DNA from: Verrucomicrobiota bacterium
GTDB lineage: Bacteria; Verrucomicrobiota; Verrucomicrobiia; Opitutales; UBA2995
Direction: 5' to 3'
Assembly (NCBI GenBank): GCA_027622555.1
Contig: JAQBYJ010000001.1
Coordinates: 74,108-138,107 of the forward strand
DNA: 64,000 nt
Positions 14,124 through 22,731 of this stretch are shown piece after piece. The position numbers and the translations under genes were made by a program. Within the stretch, counting starts at the first letter, position 1. Each line of letters begins with the position of its first letter. The notes beneath the pieces were generated by a model. It did not search any database. It was not told the origin of the DNA and worked only from the letters and a program-made list of their open reading frames with translations.

Positions 14124-14708
14124 TTAATCAGTGTTTTTTTCCACCTGCCAGTATTCGAGTTCGACAGGTGTAAAGCGTCCGAAGATGGAAACTGAAACTT
14201 TCAGTTTTCCCCTATCCGGATCAATTTCGTCAATTTTTCCACTCAGGTTGAGGAAAGGACCATCAGTGATCTTCACCTCTTCTCCAATATCGTGAGATAC
14301 CTTGGGCACTTCTTTGCCTTCAGCCTCTTGAACATGAGCAATAATCCGGTCAATCTCATGTTTTTTGAGGGCACTTGGTTTTTCACCGCCGACAAAACCG
14401 ATGACTCCGGTAGCTCCTTTTATAAAATAGTAAGGTTTGTTGAGGAGAATTCCATTCTCGTCATAAAGCCGCATGTGCACAAACACATAGCCCGGATAGA
14501 GCTTACGTGTTTTGCTGGTCTTCTTTCCCTGTTTGACCTCGGAAACGGTTTCAGTTGGTAGGAGAACATCCAGGAGAAATTCCTCCATTTCTTCCTGCTT
14601 CCTGTACTTATCTAAATAAAGCTTAGCCTGATTCTCTTTATTGGAAAGAGTCTGCAGCACGTACCAGCTCGCTTTCACTTCAGTAGTATCTGTGGTTTCA
14701 GTATCCAT
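14124..14708 (-). CDS. nusG: Transcription termination/antitermination factor NusG
   Basis: NusG links RNA polymerase to Rho or to the leading ribosome. The 194-residue product begins with a WYVLQTLSNKENQAKLYLDK NGN domain, carries the KLYPGYVFVHM polymerase-binding segment, and ends in a KOW domain (IGEEVKITDGPFLNLSGKID). Its start ATG directly follows the secE stop codon, so translation is probably coupled. Length is typical. Confidence 0.97.
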   Translation of the reverse strand: MDTETTDTTEVKASWYVLQTLSNKENQAKLYLDKYRKQEEMEEFLLDVLLPTETVSEVKQGKKTSKTRKLYPGYVFVHMRLYDENGILLNKPYYFIKGATGVIGFVGGEKPSALKKHEIDRIIAHVQEAEGKEVPKVSHDIGEEVKITDGPFLNLSGKIDEIDPDRGKLKVSVSIFGRFTPVELEYWQVEKNTD

Positions 14709-14915
14709 TTAACCGCGCACCCAATCTGTGAAAAGATTTACAACTTGAAATAAAGAAAAGTCCGCAATCCCAATAAATGCACCGAGTAAAACTACGGCGA
14801 CCAACACAACCACCGTAGATTCACGAAGCTCCCGCAGACTAGGCCATGAGGCCTTTTTCAACTCGGTTATCGTTTCACTCCAGAAGATTCTGATGCTGCG
14901 AAATGGATTTTTCAT
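14709..14915 (-). CDS. secE: Preprotein translocase subunit SecE
   Basis: SecE clamps SecY in the plasma-membrane translocon. The 68-residue product from the ATG at 14915 has the amphipathic ELKKASWPSLRELRESTVVV segment, then a single membrane helix (VLVAVVLLGAFIGIADFSLF). The open frame continues upstream to 14987, but those codons lie inside tRNA-Trp, so the shorter start was chosen. The gene is immediately followed by nusG. Confidence 0.93.
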   Translation of the reverse strand: MKNPFRSIRIFWSETITELKKASWPSLRELRESTVVVLVAVVLLGAFIGIADFSLFQVVNLFTDWVRG

Positions 14916-14926
14916 AATTTTAAAAT

Positions 14927-15002
14927 TGGCAGGACAGGAGGGAATCGAACCCCCAACCGACGGTTTTGGAGACCGCAACTCTACCAATTGAGCTACTGTC
15001 CT
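14927..15002 (-). tRNA. tRNA-Trp (CCA anticodon)
   Basis: The minus strand folds as a 76-nt cloverleaf with acceptor stem AGGACAG/CTGTCCT, a D arm with AGCTCAATTGGTAGAG, anticodon loop CTCCAAA (anticodon CCA), and T arm GGGGGTTCGATTCCCTC. Discriminator G is followed by an encoded CCA end (14929-14927). It lies between tuf and secE, a common bacterial position. Confidence 0.97.
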
Positions 15003-15031
15003 ATAAATACTTTACAAAATTAGACAGGTAA

Positions 15032-15060
15032 GCCGGGAATCCGTTTTTCGAATTCCCGGC
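15032..15060 (-). terminator. Hairpin between tuf and tRNA-Trp
   Basis: A perfect 9-bp stem GCCGGGAAT/ATTCCCGGC encloses an 11-base loop. On the minus strand no T-run follows, so it may slow polymerase or mark an RNA-processing site between the tuf mRNA and tRNA-Trp rather than stop transcription. Confidence 0.45.
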
Positions 15061-15081
15061 CCAATTGAAAGGGTTAATAAA

Positions 15082-16272
15082 TTACTCAATGATATCAGTG
15101 ATACGACCGGCACCAATGGTGCGACCGCCTTCACGAATAGCGAAACGCTGGCCTTTTTCCATCGCGATAGCTTTGTTCAATTGAACATCAAGTCCAAGAT
15201 TATCACCAGGCATTACCATTTCTACGCCATCAGGAAGCTTTACGTCTCCAGTAACATCGGTAGTGCGGAAATAGAACTGTGGGCGATAGCCATCGAAGAA
15301 AGGAGTGTGGCGTCCGCCTTCATCCTTACTGAGGACATAGATCTCGGCCTTACCCTTGGTGTGTGGTTTAATCGTTCCTGGTTTTGCAAGAACTTGTCCA
15401 CGTTGAACAGATTCTTTGTCGATACCACGGAGAAGAATACCTACATTGTCACCCGCTTGACCTTGGTCGAGCAACTTGCGGAACATCTCCACACCAGTAA
15501 CAACGGTAGATTGTGTATCCCTCAAACCAACAATCTCGATGGTTTCACCGACCTTGACGATCCCGCGGTCAATACGACCTGTAACAACCGTTCCACGTCC
15601 CGTGATAGAGAAAACGTCTTCGATAGACATCAAGAAGGGTTGATCGATATCGCGAGTAGGCTCAGGGATATCAGCGTCTACAGCATCCATAAGAGCTTGA
15701 ATGGCTGCCAATCCTTCTGGTTTGCCCTCCATTGCTGCTGTGGCAGATCCGCGAATGATTGTTATGTTGTCGCCATCAAACTCATATTTGGAGAGAAGTT
15801 CACGAACTTCCATCTCAACAAGCTCCAGTAACTCTTCGTCATCGATCAGATCGACTTTGTTTAGAAATACGACAATGTTTGGAACACCCACCTGACGGGC
15901 GAGCAAAATGTGCTCACGAGTCTGAGGCATTGGTCCGTCAGCTGCGCTAACAACCAAAATAGCACCGTCCATTTGTGCTGCACCGGTGATCATGTTTTTT
16001 ACGAAATCGGCGTGTCCTGGACAATCGACGTGAGCGTAGTGTCGGTTGTCCGACTCATACTCAACATGAGCAACGGCGATCGTTACGATTTTTGAAGCGT
16101 CACGCACAGTTCCTCCTTTTGCAATGTCTGCATAAGTCTTAGCTTGTGCTAGTCCCTTGCCAGACTGTACGCTTAGAATCGCCGTGGTCAGTGTCGTCTT
16201 ACCGTGGTCAACGTGACCAATAGTGCCGATATTTACGTGCGGTTTAGTTCTTTCGAATGTTCCCTTAGCCAT
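15082..16272 (-). CDS. tuf: Translation elongation factor Tu
   Basis: EF-Tu delivers aminoacyl-tRNA to the ribosome. In the 396-residue product the G1 loop GHVDHGKT is at 19-26. It is followed by the effector region ending in the [17 protein letters not shown]-like segment, the [20 protein letters not shown] block and NKVD. The beta-barrel domains follow, with the family C-terminus [13 protein letters not shown]. It is the only tuf in the window and lies between two tRNA genes, separate from fusA. The start matches the usual MAKGTFER. Confidence 0.99.
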   Translation of the reverse strand: MAKGTFERTKPHVNIGTIGHVDHGKTTLTTAILSVQSGKGLAQAKTYADIAKGGTVRDASKIVTIAVAHVEYESDNRHYAHVDCPGHADFVKNMITGAAQMDGAILVVSAADGPMPQTREHILLARQVGVPNIVVFLNKVDLIDDEELLELVEMEVRELLSKYEFDGDNITIIRGSATAAMEGKPEGLAAIQALMDAVDADIPEPTRDIDQPFLMSIEDVFSITGRGTVVTGRIDRGIVKVGETIEIVGLRDTQSTVVTGVEMFRKLLDQGQAGDNVGILLRGIDKESVQRGQVLAKPGTIKPHTKGKAEIYVLSKDEGGRHTPFFDGYRPQFYFRTTDVTGDVKLPDGVEMVMPGDNLGLDVQLNKAIAMEKGQRFAIREGGRTIGAGRITDIIE

Positions 16273-16337
16273 GGGTCAAGTGTTCGATAAAGGTTTGATG
16301 ATTAGTTATATGGATTAATTTATGAATCTCTTTTGTA

Positions 16338-16413
<76 letters not shown>

Positions 16414-16448
16414 GCACTATCTGTAATAGAATTGCGCTAAGAAAAGAG

Positions 16449-16504
16449 AGGCGGGAAAATGGCAAAAAGGAAAATGGGTCGTCAACCATTTTCTCGCCTT
16501 TTTT
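16449..16504. terminator. Bidirectional stem-loop terminator after the TonB-like gene
   Basis: AGGCGGGAAAATGG (16449-16462) pairs with CCATTTTCTCGCCT (16486-16499) with one G-T wobble. On the plus strand it is followed by six T's. On the minus strand it lies just past the stop of the TonB-like gene and is followed by CTCTTTTCTT. A second, shorter stem can form inside, because AAAATGG occurs twice on the 5' side. Confidence 0.65.
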
Positions 16505-16514
16505 AATAACACCG

Positions 16515-17264
16515 TCAAAGCCCGATTCTCACATGCAAATATCCTGTCGTTCCCAGCAATATGGGATGCACGTCTTGCAGAATAAATTCCCTCACAAAAT
16601 TATCGGTGTTTTCGTTGCCGCTGGGGTTAATTAATAACGGCTCACCAGCTAGTCCAAATTCGGTGAGTAAAACGGAAAATTCGACCGGGTTGAGAGGGAA
16701 ATCAATCTCCATCATATCCTCAAATTCAATGAAGGTTCTAAGAACCTGCTGCCCCAGAACGGTTTTCGCTTCTATAAACAGACCTCTCTTCTTGGGCATG
16801 GGGTTCCCCTGTTGTTCGGCTCCAAACTCAGAAACGAAGTCTCGCGGCACCTTTTCCAGCAGTTGAAGAGGGGTGTTCAGGTCTCCAGAGATACTTGTTT
16901 CCATCATTAAAAGAGAGTCGTCCCAACGGATATCAGGATCGTAGACAGCAGAAAGAGCCACTTCAGGCTCCCAAACGCTCGCATCCATTTTGATCGGGCC
17001 AGAATAGTTGCGATTGGTAGGTAAAAATATGGGTTCTGAGTCAAAAAGATACGCACGTTGCTCCAGTTCATCATCCGCTCTAGGGATATCTTCGGGTTGA
17101 AATACCACAAAACTGGTTTGTGCTTCACGTGCAGGGGCTTCTTCGAGATCGAGCGAAAAGAGATAAAAAACACCCATATGAACTGAAACACCTACTAGTA
17201 CGAATAAAAAGACCCAGCGTTTGAAACCTAGATCTTTCTGAGACGGTTTGGAAGTTTTGCTCAC
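16515..17264 (-). CDS. TonB-like protein of an ExbBD operon
   Basis: The 249-residue product has one N-terminal membrane helix (about residues 15-37, KRWVFLFVLVGVSVHMGVFY) and a periplasmic region. It ends GYLHVRIGL, reminiscent of the end of TonB C-terminal domains. It is the last gene of the TPR-exbB-exbD operon and its ATG overlaps the exbD stop by four bases, so it occupies the TonB position. There is no long Pro-Lys spacer, so the linker is unlike classical TonB. The role, passing ExbBD energy to an outer-membrane partner, is inferred from context. Confidence 0.6.
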   Translation of the reverse strand: MSKTSKPSQKDLGFKRWVFLFVLVGVSVHMGVFYLFSLDLEEAPAREAQTSFVVFQPEDIPRADDELEQRAYLFDSEPIFLPTNRNYSGPIKMDASVWEPEVALSAVYDPDIRWDDSLLMMETSISGDLNTPLQLLEKVPRDFVSEFGAEQQGNPMPKKRGLFIEAKTVLGQQVLRTFIEFEDMMEIDFPLNPVEFSVLLTEFGLAGEPLLINPSGNENTDNFVREFILQDVHPILLGTTGYLHVRIGL

Positions 17265-17704
17265 TCAAAAGTCGGAAGTTCGTTAATCTCTTTCTCACCG
17301 GCGACATGGACAGTAGAAAAACCTGCTTTCTTGGCTTCTCCGCAAATCTTAAAAAAGGTTTCGGTATTAATAACTGGATCCAATCGGATCAGTAGCGTCA
17401 CATTCTTTTTCCCATTTAAATAAATCCGGGCTTTCTCCTCAAATTGGGAAAGCTTCAAATTTTGACCCTCAAAAAGAAGCATGTTATCGCGTTTCACGGT
17501 TAGAACAGCAGTGACTTCTATTCCCGTAACGAGGTTTTCACTAAGCTGCAGGTCAACCTTAACGCCAGATGGTAGAATAAATGGAGTACCGAAAATACCA
17601 AAAAATACCACGATGATTAATATATCAATGATCGGAACCACTTCCAGACTCGACTCAGATTTAGTCCGGATGAAACGCTCGAGATTTAGCGGCTGACTAA
17701 ACAT
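17261..17704 (-). CDS. exbD: ExbD/TolR-family biopolymer transport protein
   Basis: The 147-residue product has a short cytoplasmic start and one membrane helix (VVPIIDILIIVVFFGIFGTP). The first Asp of this helix corresponds to the proton-carrying Asp of ExbD/TolR. A periplasmic domain follows, ending in VINTETFFKICGEAKKAGFS. With ExbB it forms the proton channel that powers a TonB-like protein. It is two bases downstream of exbB and overlaps the following TonB-like gene by four bases. Confidence 0.85.
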   Translation of the reverse strand: MFSQPLNLERFIRTKSESSLEVVPIIDILIIVVFFGIFGTPFILPSGVKVDLQLSENLVTGIEVTAVLTVKRDNMLLFEGQNLKLSQFEEKARIYLNGKKNVTLLIRLDPVINTETFFKICGEAKKAGFSTVHVAGEKEINELPTFE

Positions 17705-17706
17705 CC

Positions 17707-18369
17707 TTACTCCGCTTCCTCCCCCATCGTCGGAGTAATTCCCTCATCACGAAGATCGCTCACGATAAACTTAAGCATTTCGTTGCCAGTCCATTCCATA
17801 TCACGCACAAGAGCCCGAACACGTCCGTGGAGAAAATGAAATCCAAGGTAGGAGAGCACGGCAATAGCCAACCCGCATGCAGTCGTGATCAATGACTGCC
17901 ACATCCCGTTGGCTAAGACGGTAGCATTGGAATAATTCCCCCCTTGCTCCATGTCATAAAATGTCTGGGCCAAACCAAGGACAGTACCTAAGAGGCCCAC
18001 CAAGGGTGCAGATTTAGCCATAGCAATCAAAGTTCCAAGTCGTTTTTCCAGAACAGGAATCTCCACCAAAGCGGCCTCCTGAATGCCATATCGAATTTTT
18101 TCTTCCTGTTCACCAAAGTGAAGGAGACTCGCCTTTATGAGACTAGGCACCGGACCAGGTGTTTCTTCACACAGAGTCAATGCTTCGACCAACCGCTGCT
18201 TCCGAACAATATTTTTAATGCCGGTGACAAACTCTGATGAGCGAATTTGGCCGCGATGAAGAAATAGCACGCGTTCGACGAAAATAATGAAACTAATTAA
18301 ACTCATTAATAGAAGCACCCACATAATAGGTCCTCCTTTTTCAAGTATACTAAGATCAAGTCCGGCCAT
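17707..18369 (-). CDS. exbB: ExbB/TolQ-family proton channel protein
   Basis: The 220-residue product has three predicted membrane helices: one near residues 13-33 (IMWVLLLMSLISFIIFVERV) and two around 120-190. It also carries the family segment KSAPLVGLLGTVLGLAQTFY and GMWQSLITTACGLAIAVLSY. It is the pentameric stator of a proton-driven motor in the inner membrane. Two-base spacing to the TPR gene and to exbD shows a single transcript. Confidence 0.88.
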   Translation of the reverse strand: MAGLDLSILEKGGPIMWVLLLMSLISFIIFVERVLFLHRGQIRSSEFVTGIKNIVRKQRLVEALTLCEETPGPVPSLIKASLLHFGEQEEKIRYGIQEAALVEIPVLEKRLGTLIAMAKSAPLVGLLGTVLGLAQTFYDMEQGGNYSNATVLANGMWQSLITTACGLAIAVLSYLGFHFLHGRVRALVRDMEWTGNEMLKFIVSDLRDEGITPTMGEEAE

Positions 18370-18371
18370 AA

Positions 18372-20993
18372 CTACCCTTTTTTCTGAGCCAATCGGCTCA
18401 ATTTACCCTCAGCAAGTTTATTGAACGGCAACCCACGGTCAGGAATATATAAGTAAACCCGTCGGGCAGACTCCACATCACCAAGCCCCTCCAACGCTTC
18501 CCCCAAGGAAATAATAATACGGGACATCCAATACCGGCCTGTAGATCCTAACTTGGCTGATTGATCGTCATCGATGAGAAATTGATTAATGGCGAACCAG
18601 TAAATCTTTATCACTTCTTGTGGGTTGCTTCTCCGGTCATAGGAAAAAGCCCACTTGTAGCTAGCTTCAACACGAAGATCGATTGGCAAATCAGGCATTT
18701 CAGCTAAACGCTGAAATTTCCCTAGAGCCTGAGCGATTCTTGCCTGAGAGGTATCGGTTTGCGCCAGGATACATTCAGCCTGAGCCATTTCCACAATTGG
18801 ACGATCTTTGTGATTTGGGAACGTAATTAAAAGTCGTCCAAAAACCACTTCCGCTCCACCGAAATCATTAAAGTCTCGCAAAAGATTTCCTTGATTTAGT
18901 CGGCCATAAAACACCAACGGATGATTCGGGAAATTTTCAGCGAGTCGCTGGAGGATGAGGTTGGCCTCCCTCAAAGTAGAATCAGTGCCGCGCCTCAAAG
19001 CATGAATGGCGGCTTCGTATAGCGCAACTGGGGCTAATTCACTTGTCGGATAATTATCAAACAATTCTGTATAACGTCGTTGAGCATCCACCATCCGGTT
19101 TTCTGAAGCATCAAAACGGGCCTCAGCGAGGTAACTTTGAGCAGCAGCCCGTGTGCTTGGAAAATCCCTGCGCACGGATTCCATAAGCTCCAGACCCTCA
19201 CCATGCCGACCGGAAAAAATAAGTGCCTGAGCTTCGAGCACCTGGGTCAAACTGGCCACCTGAATACCGAGAGCAGGATCAATGGTTCCTTCAGCTTCTC
19301 TCAAAACGGTATAAACCTGGCCTGCCAGTACCGGGGTTAAATCAAAATGGCTCGTCGCTAAAGATAGTTGACAACGAAACCAGAGCAATCGGAGCCAAAG
19401 AGAAACCGGTAGCACCTCCCTGACATCTTGCGTTAACCACTCATTTAAAAGGTTATAAGCTTTAACCTCCTCCTTGTTCGTTTGCATAGCGGTTATCAGA
19501 TTCCAAAAAGCCTTCCACTTCTGAACCGGGTCGATAGCCGGGTCCCTCTTATAGATTTCCATATGACTGGCCGCACGGTCGAGGTTGCCGGATTTAATTT
19601 CAGAGAGTACCCAATGAAATAAAATGCTGCCACGATCGATATCAGGTTCTTCTTGTTGAATGGCAATGCTATAGGACCGGGCAGCATTACCAAAATCTCC
19701 CCCTTGAAAGAAACAATCTGCCACCAAGAGCTGAATACGATTCCTCTCCCCTGCATCTTCAATGAGGCTGCTTAACTCTATTAAAAGGCCTGATGCCGAT
19801 CGATACCGCTGTCGTTGAAACGCAATTAAAATGAGCAAGCGCAAGGTAGATTCACGCAACTCCGCATCTGGTCCACTTGCCAACAAAGTCTGGCACTCGA
19901 TCTCGGAAGCCTCATAGTCCCTGAACCAATATAAAAGCTGCCCTCGATTGTAGAGTATTTGATGTACTAGCTTTTGCGGAAGCTTTTTTTGGTCGAGCTC
20001 CCCCGTAAATCGGAGGAAGCGTTGGATATCTTCAGCGCTTGTGGCAGCTGCGACCAACTCCTGAAGCGCCCTCAAGCGAAGATCGGTTGAAACCCCAACC
20101 GACAACAATTTTCGAAAAGCATCTTGGCCGGCTGAAGTTTCACGCTCCGAAATAATGCCTTCCAGTAGAAGCAACTCATCCCGTATGTCGTAATCCGCTT
20201 CTTGAATCCTAGGTATGGTTTCCCGGATTGCTCCGACTGCCTCATCTGCTCGGTCCATAAGAAAAAGACCAATGGCGTACTCTTTGGCGAACTGGAAACC
20301 AACGCGCTTACCTTGCCGAATCTCCAATTCCGAATCCGCTTTTAGCCGATTCAAATCCCCCTGATCCAACCCCTCATTCTCAAGAAGAAGCGCTCTGTAA
20401 ATGAGTAGTTCTATTTGCGCACTTTGTTCAGGAGAAATCGTCGAAGCTCTCGCACGATTTAAAAACGATTTTTCATCATTCTCATCTCGGGACTTTAGAT
20501 TCAGCAATCCACGAAGCATAAGATACCAAGGAAGCTCGTTAGCGTGTAACTCCCGCTCAACTACTCGATCAGCCATTCGCACAGCGACAGAACGATCGCC
20601 GTTATAAAAACTTACAAGTGCTCGCCTTAAATTAAATTGGGAATCCTGGATTTCGCTATACCGGCTAAGCGCTTCATCCGCTTGTTCCAATTTTCCCAAA
20701 GCAATGAAAGCAGAGATACGACTCAACTCCAACTCGCGCTTGCGGGGGTCGGATGGTTGTATTACTTTAAGAAGATCGTCATAGAGCCCAACAGCAATGG
20801 AAGCCAATCCGGATCGCAATGCATTGTCGGCAGCTTCCATTTTCCAGAGAAACCGTTGCGCATTCATTTCCTCGTCCTGGCTTGCCGGATCGACCAGCGG
20901 AACCAAAGAAACATCAGCAGGCACCTCCTGGCACACTCCCAGAACCAATCCAATATGAAGAAGCGCAGCTGTAATGACTGGAAAGCGGTTCAT
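18372..20993 (-). CDS. Large secreted TPR-repeat protein of the ExbBD operon
   Basis: The 873-residue product has a signal peptide (NRFPVITAALLHIGLVLGVC) and then consists almost entirely of tetratricopeptide-like helical pairs, for example ELAPVALYEAAIHALRRGTD and HPLVFYGRLNQGNLLRDFND. The nearest named relatives would be TPR proteins such as YbgF/CpoB that accompany Tol or Exb systems, but this is much longer. It is the first gene of the TPR-exbB-exbD-TonB-like operon, two bases before exbB. A periplasmic scaffold for the motor is inferred. Confidence 0.75.
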   Translation of the reverse strand: MNRFPVITAALLHIGLVLGVCQEVPADVSLVPLVDPASQDEEMNAQRFLWKMEAADNALRSGLASIAVGLYDDLLKVIQPSDPRKRELELSRISAFIALGKLEQADEALSRYSEIQDSQFNLRRALVSFYNGDRSVAVRMADRVVERELHANELPWYLMLRGLLNLKSRDENDEKSFLNRARASTISPEQSAQIELLIYRALLLENEGLDQGDLNRLKADSELEIRQGKRVGFQFAKEYAIGLFLMDRADEAVGAIRETIPRIQEADYDIRDELLLLEGIISERETSAGQDAFRKLLSVGVSTDLRLRALQELVAAATSAEDIQRFLRFTGELDQKKLPQKLVHQILYNRGQLLYWFRDYEASEIECQTLLASGPDAELRESTLRLLILIAFQRQRYRSASGLLIELSSLIEDAGERNRIQLLVADCFFQGGDFGNAARSYSIAIQQEEPDIDRGSILFHWVLSEIKSGNLDRAASHMEIYKRDPAIDPVQKWKAFWNLITAMQTNKEEVKAYNLLNEWLTQDVREVLPVSLWLRLLWFRCQLSLATSHFDLTPVLAGQVYTVLREAEGTIDPALGIQVASLTQVLEAQALIFSGRHGEGLELMESVRRDFPSTRAAAQSYLAEARFDASENRMVDAQRRYTELFDNYPTSELAPVALYEAAIHALRRGTDSTLREANLILQRLAENFPNHPLVFYGRLNQGNLLRDFNDFGGAEVVFGRLLITFPNHKDRPIVEMAQAECILAQTDTSQARIAQALGKFQRLAEMPDLPIDLRVEASYKWAFSYDRRSNPQEVIKIYWFAINQFLIDDDQSAKLGSTGRYWMSRIIISLGEALEGLGDVESARRVYLYIPDRGLPFNKLAEGKLSRLAQKKG

Positions 20994-21041
20994 GAATTGG
21001 TATTTGATACGATGTTGGGCTAAAGCTCTAATGGAGAAAAA

Positions 21042-21437
21042 CTAAATGTGCCGTGAGTCTTTTTCGTCTTTTGATTCATAGCCGCTATCCTGCCGCTCGT
21101 GATTCACCTGATTCTTTTTTAAATAAGCCTGGTATACATCATCTGCTGTCATTCCAAGGACTTGACCCAGGGAAATAAGGAAATGGAACAGGTCTATGAC
21201 CTCCACCCGCGCATTTTGTTTATCAAATTCCTGATATTTCGCCCACCATTTCCATGGGACAGAGTCAATCAGCTCAGCCATTTCCTGCTGCATCGCACGG
21301 GTATAATTCAACACCCACTTGGCCTGCTCCTCTTCGCTTAAGCCGTCGGTATTTACCCCTATCCGTTTGTTTAATTGGTCTTGAAGCTTAAAAATTTCCT
21401 CGAGTTTGTCCATGGATTTGAAGATTTGTCCAAGCAT
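21042..21437 (-). CDS. Dimeric (all-alpha) dUTPase-like pyrophosphohydrolase
   Basis: Members of this MazG-like all-alpha family hydrolyse dUTP to dUMP. The 131-residue product has KLEEIFKLQDQLN, the metal-binding helix MQQEMAELIDSVPWKWW, and the second helix NARVEVIDLFHFLISLGQVL. The downstream DDVYQAYLKKNQVNHERQDS matches the dUTPase-2 lysine/asparagine motif. The start may instead be the ATG at 21413 (MDKLEEIF). It lies 48 bases upstream of the TPR gene in the same direction. dUTPase is the best match but related NTP pyrophosphohydrolases are possible. Confidence 0.8.
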   Translation of the reverse strand: MLGQIFKSMDKLEEIFKLQDQLNKRIGVNTDGLSEEEQAKWVLNYTRAMQQEMAELIDSVPWKWWAKYQEFDKQNARVEVIDLFHFLISLGQVLGMTADDVYQAYLKKNQVNHERQDSGYESKDEKDSRHI

Positions 21438-21768
21438 TCATCCGGGGCAAGTCGAATTCAGGCCTATTACCAAGAGATTGAGGTCAGGTAAAGGTTTTGA
21501 AAGACCCACTTTCCGCACTCCAGCCCCATGCCCGAACAAGAAATCATGCTTCTCAGGATTATTACCTTGTCAAATTTTGAGGTACTTCTGAATGATGATC
21601 CTTTTTAACCAAGGTCACCTACCGACACGAACGGTTATTTACCGGCACTAAAAGAATGACTTGCCCACCTGAAATCTCATTCGCTCTCCCAACAGAGCCG
21701 ATTCTGCGCGATGACACCAGCCGTGACCTCATAAATAAATCCAAAAACCATCTAAAATACATCTTACA
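21438..21768. other. Non-coding gap between divergent genes
   Basis: This 331-base gap separates the leftward dUTPase gene from the rightward basic-protein gene and must hold both promoters. No repeat, RNA gene or convincing promoter pair was recognised. Confidence 0.4.
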
Positions 21769-22710
21769 ATGCCCGAATTTGAAGAGGCCAAACCCGTTAA
21801 TACTAAAACCGACTACGAGCTGAATTCCGAAAATTTTTCAGTTCCATCAGAGTCTAAATCACAACAGGTCCCAAGTCCGCCCAGATCTTCCCACGCTAAC
21901 AAAGCAGGTGGGCAGCGACGTTCTCGTTACAAAAGCGAACGGAAACCGTCATATACCAGACCGAAACCGGACAACCCACCGGAATCCTCTGCCACTACGC
22001 CAACGCAAGCTGACCCTCCAACGACAAAACCCTCTGAGCATCGACCGGAAAATCGAAGAGAAGACGGAAATTTATCCTCCGAAAGGCAGTCACGGCCTCC
22101 GCGGAATCGGCAAAACCGTAATCGTCGTGGCCCAAGGGAAGAAAACAGAGAAGGCGAAAATTCCCAAAATCGTAGGCGCAATCCAAACAGAAATAACAAC
22201 CGAAACCGCGATCAGCGGGACAATTCGAAGCGCGGCGATCAAAATAAAACCAGGGATCAAAGGAATCACCAGAATCCAAGAAATGAAAACGACCGGAGAT
22301 CCCCAAGAAAGGAGCCCGTTAAGAAAGGATTTTTCGCTTCTTTAATTACTTCAATTAAAGCCGTCTTTGGAATCAAAGAACCAGAACCTAAAAAAGAATT
22401 CACACCCAACCAACCACGCAGCCGTGGGCCAAGAAAACGAGGCCCAAGAAATCGAAATAACCGACCTCAAGGCCAGGGCAAGCGCGAAGGAGTCGACACA
22501 AGGGATCAAGCCCAGTCCGATAATGGAGAACCTAAGAAATTTGCCAAAAAACGCCCGCGTCGCAGAAGAAGGCGTCCAAATCCAGAAATGAAAACAGGCG
22601 ATTTGGCACCTAGGGATAGCTCGCGTAACACATCCTCCGAAAACGCGCCAAGGACATCTTCAGATTCTTCGCCGAAAGCATCTTCGGACAGTCCACCTAG
22701 CGATTCTTAA
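21769..22710 (+). CDS. Very basic disordered protein with a short hydrophobic helix
   Basis: The 313-residue product is dominated by Arg, Asn, Pro, Ser, Lys, Glu and Gln, with RNRRGPREENREG-like and KKRPRRRRRRPNPE segments. It is almost certainly intrinsically disordered apart from one amphipathic or hydrophobic stretch near residues 184-203 (KKGFFASLITSIKAVFGIKE). The composition resembles RNA-binding RGG/RN-rich tails, but no named domain is recognised. The gene ends 21 bases before murA and may share its transcript. Its low-complexity sequence keeps several other frames open. RNA or nucleoid binding is a guess. Confidence 0.65.
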   Translation: MPEFEEAKPVNTKTDYELNSENFSVPSESKSQQVPSPPRSSHANKAGGQRRSRYKSERKPSYTRPKPDNPPESSATTPTQADPPTTKPSEHRPENRREDGNLSSERQSRPPRNRQNRNRRGPREENREGENSQNRRRNPNRNNNRNRDQRDNSKRGDQNKTRDQRNHQNPRNENDRRSPRKEPVKKGFFASLITSIKAVFGIKEPEPKKEFTPNQPRSRGPRKRGPRNRNNRPQGQGKREGVDTRDQAQSDNGEPKKFAKKRPRRRRRRPNPEMKTGDLAPRDSSRNTSSENAPRTSSDSSPKASSDSPPSDS

Positions 22711-22731
22711 TATTTAATACTCCAGTATCCT

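Noticed and set aside
21908-22345. Alternative frames over the basic-protein gene
   Set aside because: They exist because the sequence is biased; only the frame from 21769 has a start well placed upstream and runs the full length to just before murA.
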